Position numbers and translations under genes: made by a program. A DNA stretch of 64,000 nt from Cloacibacillus evryensis DSM 19522. Lineage in GTDB: Bacteria; Synergistota; Synergistia; Synergistales; Synergistaceae. The stretch is from the NCBI RefSeq assembly GCF_000585335.1, contig NZ_KK073872.1, positions 1,727,283-1,791,282 on the forward strand, in the 5' to 3' direction. The notes under the pieces were generated by a model. It saw only the letters and a program-made list of their open reading frames with translations, did not search any database and was not told where the DNA came from. Positions 60,380 through 64,000 of the stretch are shown piece by piece (the stretch's first letter is position 1; each line of letters begins with the position of its first letter).

Positions 60380-62447
60380 ACCCGCCGCCACCCGCACGGC
60401 ATATTTTTCTCCGTCGCAGACGCATCAGCGGGAACTTAGATTTGAGGCGTCGGCGGATGAGGGCTCGCGGTCAATCGAGCTCTCTTTTTCGTCGGACTGC
60501 GGCCTGCGGCAATATGATTTTTGGACCGGCGGATGGTATTCGGAGGTCCTCGACCACAGCGAAGAGGCAGTGGACCTTTCCAGGCTAAGCGAGATCGGCG
60601 TGGCTCTGTTCAACCATGACGCAGATCGCGTGATCGGCCGCCTTGAGGACGTCCGCATAGACCGCGAGTCAAGGAAGGGCAAATGCCGCGTCTTGTTTGA
60701 CGAAGACGAACGGTCGGATGAGATATTCCAGAAGGTGAAATCCGGCACGCTGAGAGGCGTTTCCGTCGGCTTCCGCGTATATCAATGGGAGGAGGTCCCC
60801 GCCGACGGAGTGTCCCGCGAAGGCATCGAAGGGCCGGCGTGGATCGCCCGCAGGTGGGAGCCATACGAGATAAGCATTGTAAGTTGTCCGGCCGACAAGA
60901 CGGTAGGAATAGGCAGAAGTATCAATAACAACGAAGAAAGGGATGATTCAGCAGTGAATGAATTTCGTGAACAGATATTAGGGACTTTTAGGGATTTGGC
61001 GGCGAAGAAGATTCAGCGGGCCGCTTTTGAGGAAACAATCCGCAGCATACTTGCGGGTGTTGATGACGAAGAGGCGCCGGAGGCTATGCGGTTCGTCAAA
61101 GAGATGAGAGAGGCCGCAGGGCTTGAAGCGCAGCCTGAGCCTCAGCAGAGCGGCAATAACGGCGTGAATCTTGAAGCGGAAAGAGCACGGGCGACGGAAA
61201 TAATGGCTATCTGCGGCAAGTACCATGTCCCGCAGGAAGAGGCGGCCCGGTATGTCAGCGAAGGGTTGTCTGTCGAGGCCGTTTGCCGCAGCATTCTGAC
61301 AGCACAGGCGGAAGGGACTTCCGGAGTCAGCACCGGACGCAGCGTAAGCATTGGCGAAGATGGGCGGGAAAAATTCCGCAGCGCCGCCCGAGACGGCCTG
61401 AGAATGCGGCTTGGCAAGCGTTCCGATAAATTCGCGCCCGGCGCGGAAGACTTCAGGGGCATAAAGCTTTCCAACCTCGCGCGTGAATGCGTGGAAAGAA
61501 ACGGCGAGAGCGTTTCCTACCGAGACAACGAAGATGATATCGCAAAGCGCGCTTTTGCCACGTCGGACTTCCCCATCATCATGACGGACCTTGCGAGAGT
61601 GACGCTGCTTGACGCGTATAACGAGGCCCCGACGACATGGCAGCGTTGGTGCGGAACCGGCAGCGCCAGTGATTTCAAGGAGCAACACAAGGTCCGTTTC
61701 GGCGAAATGCCGCTGCTTGAGCCTATTCTTGAGGGCGGCGAGTATAAGATGGCCGACCTGATGGAGACAAAAGACTCTTTCAGCATCGGCACGTTCGGGA
61801 AAAAATTCGCGCTGACCCGCAAGGCTATCATCAATGACGAACTCGGCGCTTTTGCCAGAATCCCGCAGCTTTTCGGCAGCGCTTCGGCCCGCACGATAGA
61901 GCAGACGGTCTATAAGCTGCTTTTCTCAAACCCCGTAATTGGCGAAGACGGCAAAACGCTCTTCCATGCCAATCACGGCAACCTTGCCGGGACAGCCTCC
62001 GCGCTGGGGATAGCGTCACTATCTGCCGCCAGAATTGCGATGCGCAGGCAGACGGGGCTCCGCAAGGATGCAGAAAACAAGGTGCAGCTGAATTTGACGC
62101 CAAAATACTTGCTGATTTCGCCGGAGCTTGAGACACTGGCGCGCCAGATACTCTACAGCGACACCGATATTACGGCGACAAACCCGGGCGTGATAAACCC
62201 GTTCAAGGGCGTTTTCGAGCCGGTGGTCATACCGCACATAACCGATTGGAGTTGGTATCTTGCGGCGTCGGCGTCTGAGATCGACACGGTGGAAGTAGCA
62301 TTTTTGAACGGACAGCAGAGTCCGACAATCGAGCAGATGCCGGGATGGAATACCGACGGCATGGAGTATAAGGTGCGCGTCGATTTCGGCGTCTGGTGCT
62401 ACGAATATCGCGGCATGTACAAAAACGCCGGCGCGCAGCCCGCGTAA
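60360..62447 (+). CDS. Prohead protease fused to major capsid protein
   Basis: ATG 60360 follows AGGAGGG. Residues 1-195 are an HK97-type (S78) prohead protease: GVALFNHDADRVIGRLEDVR with the catalytic His, GTLRGVSVGFRVYQWEEV with the catalytic Ser, and EPYEISIVSCPADKTVG. After a charged delta/scaffold-like helical region (about 200-330), the last 350 residues are a Mu gpT/HK97-like capsid protein (FGEMPLLEPILEGGEYKMAD, GKKFALTRKAIINDELGAFA). The protease presumably frees the capsid protein during assembly. Confidence 0.92.
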   Translation: MKKKPVKPAATRTAYFSPSQTHQRELRFEASADEGSRSIELSFSSDCGLRQYDFWTGGWYSEVLDHSEEAVDLSRLSEIGVALFNHDADRVIGRLEDVRIDRESRKGKCRVLFDEDERSDEIFQKVKSGTLRGVSVGFRVYQWEEVPADGVSREGIEGPAWIARRWEPYEISIVSCPADKTVGIGRSINNNEERDDSAVNEFREQILGTFRDLAAKKIQRAAFEETIRSILAGVDDEEAPEAMRFVKEMREAAGLEAQPEPQQSGNNGVNLEAERARATEIMAICGKYHVPQEEAARYVSEGLSVEAVCRSILTAQAEGTSGVSTGRSVSIGEDGREKFRSAARDGLRMRLGKRSDKFAPGAEDFRGIKLSNLARECVERNGESVSYRDNEDDIAKRAFATSDFPIIMTDLARVTLLDAYNEAPTTWQRWCGTGSASDFKEQHKVRFGEMPLLEPILEGGEYKMADLMETKDSFSIGTFGKKFALTRKAIINDELGAFARIPQLFGSASARTIEQTVYKLLFSNPVIGEDGKTLFHANHGNLAGTASALGIASLSAARIAMRRQTGLRKDAENKVQLNLTPKYLLISPELETLARQILYSDTDITATNPGVINPFKGVFEPVVIPHITDWSWYLAASASEIDTVEVAFLNGQQSPTIEQMPGWNTDGMEYKVRVDFGVWCYEYRGMYKNAGAQPA

Positions 62448-62461
62448 GGAGGTATATATAA

Positions 62462-62938
62462 ATGAGCAGACAGGCAATACCCGTACAGCGCGGGGAATCG
62501 ATAGACTATAAAAACAGCGGAGAGAATAAGATAAACGTCGGCGATGTCGTCGTTTTCGCCAATATGTGCGGTATCGCGGAAACAGACATAGACCCCGGGG
62601 AAAGCGGCGCGGTGCGGCTTGACCAGGCGTGGGAGCTTGGAGCCGTAACGGGATCGGAATTCGCGGTCGGCGATATTGTGTACTGGAATCCCACCAACGA
62701 ATACGCGACCAAGACGCCGACGAATAATACCTTGCTTGGTATTGTCATCGCGCCCAAGGCGGCATCGGCGGCAAGGTGCCGCGTAAAGATCGGTGTACTC
62801 TGCGCTGCGGTAACAAGCAATCCCGTGGCCGACCCCACAAAAATATTGGAGCACAGTCACAACACGACAACCGGCGCGGTGGAGCTTGCCACAGCTGCTG
62901 CAGGGTGGTCTGTGGAACCCGTGCCGTCAGGCAACTAA
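62462..62938 (+). CDS. DUF2190-family capsid cement/decoration-like protein
   Basis: The 158-residue beta-rich protein starts QAIPVQRGESIDYKNSGENK and has KINVGDVVVFANMCGIAETD and GDIVYWNPTNEYATKTPTNN, the DUF2190 pattern. These small proteins follow the capsid gene and are thought to decorate the head. AAGGAGG precedes the start. Confidence 0.85.
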   Translation: MSRQAIPVQRGESIDYKNSGENKINVGDVVVFANMCGIAETDIDPGESGAVRLDQAWELGAVTGSEFAVGDIVYWNPTNEYATKTPTNNTLLGIVIAPKAASAARCRVKIGVLCAAVTSNPVADPTKILEHSHNTTTGAVELATAAAGWSVEPVPSGN

Positions 62939-62941
62939 ATC

Positions 62942-63265
62942 ATGTCCCTGCGGGATATGATCGAGGCCGATATCGACTCTGTATTTCTCAGTCATACCGA
63001 TTTCGCGGAAACCATCGCTCTTGACGGCATATCAATATCAGGCGTTATCGAAGAGATATCGCCTGCGGCGGCAGCACAAGACCAGAAATATGAGGGGACG
63101 TTCGCGCGTTCCCTCTATATTTTTGTGAAGTCGCTGCCCGTGCCGCCAACCACAGGCCGGCGAGTGGTGCTGACGCGCGCCGGGACCGATGAAAGGTGGA
63201 CGGTAGAAGAAATAATCGAGACCAACGGCATGATGCGGATACGGCTTAAGGCGGTGGAATCATGA
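62942..63265 (+). CDS. Head-tail connector-type protein
   Basis: The 107-residue protein (SLYIFVKSLPVPPTTGRRVV, DERWTVEEIIETNGMMRIRL) resembles gpFII-like or neck proteins that attach tails to heads. Assignment is by fold pattern and position after the decoration gene. It overlaps the next gene by four bases. Confidence 0.7.
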   Translation: MSLRDMIEADIDSVFLSHTDFAETIALDGISISGVIEEISPAAAAQDQKYEGTFARSLYIFVKSLPVPPTTGRRVVLTRAGTDERWTVEEIIETNGMMRIRLKAVES

Positions 63266-63855
63266 TAGAGACAGAGATTCGCGGTCTGGACGATATAAAA
63301 AAATATCTTGAAGCGATACCCGACGAGGCCGAATCTGTATTGCGGCAGAGCGTGAATAAGGCCGTTCAGATAGCCCACCGCGAGGCGTTGATACAGATAT
63401 CTCGCCGCTACACGATAAGCATGCAGAACGTTGAGAAGGAATTTAAAGAAATTAGCGCGAAGGGCGGCAGTATCGCGGCAAGGCTGGAAAGCCGGGGCCG
63501 CCCGCGCGGAGCCATGAACTTCAATGTCAGTCCGAAGGAAGGAAACCCCTCCCCTGCTTGGACCTCAAAACGCGGATACGCGACGGAGATCCTCCGCGGA
63601 CAATTTGAAGATGTCAGCAGCGATTATTTTTGGATTCAATTAAAAGGTGGACATGTTCATCTTGCCCGCAGAAGTAAAGAAAAGAAAAGTGTAAACGGGA
63701 AAGAAGTGTCTGTAAATCGCTATCGTGTATTCCGGACGGTTTCTACGCCGCAGATGCTTGGCAACGAGGAGGTATCCGAAAAGGTGACGGAGGTCACAAA
63801 AGCCGCCCTTGAGAATATTTTCAGCGCGGCGATGGAACGCCGGCTTACGAGGTAA
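63262..63855 (+). CDS. Minor tail/completion protein, GPZ or gp10-like
   Basis: The 197-residue protein starts with a long helix (GLDDIKKYLEAIPDEAESVL, RQSVNKAVQIAHREALIQIS) as in lambda gpZ and HK97 gp10. Residues 120-160 are beta-rich with a basic loop (HLARRSKEKKSVNGKEVSVN). Relatives help join tail to head. Confidence 0.75.
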   Translation: MIETEIRGLDDIKKYLEAIPDEAESVLRQSVNKAVQIAHREALIQISRRYTISMQNVEKEFKEISAKGGSIAARLESRGRPRGAMNFNVSPKEGNPSPAWTSKRGYATEILRGQFEDVSSDYFWIQLKGGHVHLARRSKEKKSVNGKEVSVNRYRVFRTVSTPQMLGNEEVSEKVTEVTKAALENIFSAAMERRLTR

Positions 63856-63862
63856 TAATCTC

Positions 63863-64000
63863 ATGATTGAGCTGCTTTTTGCATTGCGATCCTTTTGCCT
63901 CGATGCGTTAAAGGACCTAAGTCTTTCGAGCAAAGCTCGCGGACGCGGCGATCTGCCGGCTTTTAAGGGGTTTATCGGCGAGATCCCCGGCGACGGAAAA
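63863..64000 (+). CDS. Phage tail-region gene, cut by the window end
   Basis: An ATG at 63863 opens a frame still open at 64000 (46 codons: MIELLFALRSFCLDALKDLS ...). Only the N-terminus is visible. By position it should encode a tail terminator or connector protein. Confidence 0.5.
   Translation, partial: MIELLFALRSFCLDALKDLSLSSKARGRGDLPAFKGFIGEIPGDGK

Larger units (their letters stand above)
38818..64000 (+). mobile_element. Prophage, left part (right end beyond window)
   Basis: It begins at the split tRNA-Val and contains integrase, divergent regulators, replication, partition, DNA modification, lambda-type terminase, portal, capsid and head-tail genes in the order usual for tailed phages. 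Tail, lysis genes and the right attachment site are not reached. Head proteins are of the lambda/Mu type. The structural genes look intact; one regulator is frameshifted. Confidence 0.95.

Noticed and set aside
1-64000. CRISPR array, rRNA or classical restriction-modification pair
   Set aside because: I saw no regularly spaced repeat series, no rRNA sequence and no restriction endonuclease next to either methyltransferase.

Overview
The window looks like a chromosome segment of a diderm, anaerobic, amino-acid-fermenting bacterium, most plausibly a member of the Synergistota such as Cloacibacillus. The taxon is inferred from the gene set: lipid A and outer-membrane assembly genes, a four-subunit 2-oxoacid:ferredoxin oxidoreductase, and a selenocysteine-type SelD. 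No database search was possible.

Layout. 1-3.1 kb: birA, a selD whose reading frame runs through an in-frame TGA (selenocysteine), a small membrane protein and an Lrp/AsnC regulator. 3.1-17.5 kb: a minus-strand envelope operon reading phosphatase, sigma factor, membrane protein, bamA, unknown outer-membrane-type protein, lpxD, lpxC, fabZ, lpxA, kdsC, LptF/G permease. It is interrupted at 12.5-16.8 kb by a nested transposon, an IS66-type element (8-bp target duplication) inside an IS1634-like element (43-bp target duplication). 17.6-23.7 kb: tRNA-Thr and tRNA-Gly, then an RND tripartite efflux operon. 23.7-28.3 kb: an AT-rich island with a frameshifted acetyltransferase, an EFR1-type ferredoxin, unknown genes and a serine recombinase lacking its C-terminal zinc ribbon. 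28.3-38.5 kb: core genes (RumA/RlmD-type methyltransferase, lspA, C39 peptidase, 2-oxoacid oxidoreductase, tsaB, tsaE, nnr, acpS, glucosaminidase, receiver protein).

38.8-64.0 kb: the left part of a prophage integrated into a tRNA-Val gene. Only the 3' half of the tRNA remains at this end, so the other junction lies beyond the window. Order: integrase; a minus-strand accessory cassette; divergent XRE regulators around an operator array; many small early genes; ParA plus a ribbon-helix-helix partner; a C5 cytosine methyltransferase next to a PAPS-reductase-like PP-loop protein; a replication initiator carrying iteron-like repeats; a DnaC-type loader; a second tyrosine recombinase; a palindrome-rich leader; a ParB-methyltransferase fusion; lambda-type terminase; portal; a protease-capsid fusion; and head-tail genes running off the right edge. 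Partition genes, iterons and a chromosomal integrase together suggest a phage-plasmid-like life style (inference).

Several genes (both transposases, the acetyltransferase, a small zinc-type protein, the cro-like regulator) are each broken by one base, in or next to a short mononucleotide run. These may be real decay or assembly errors.
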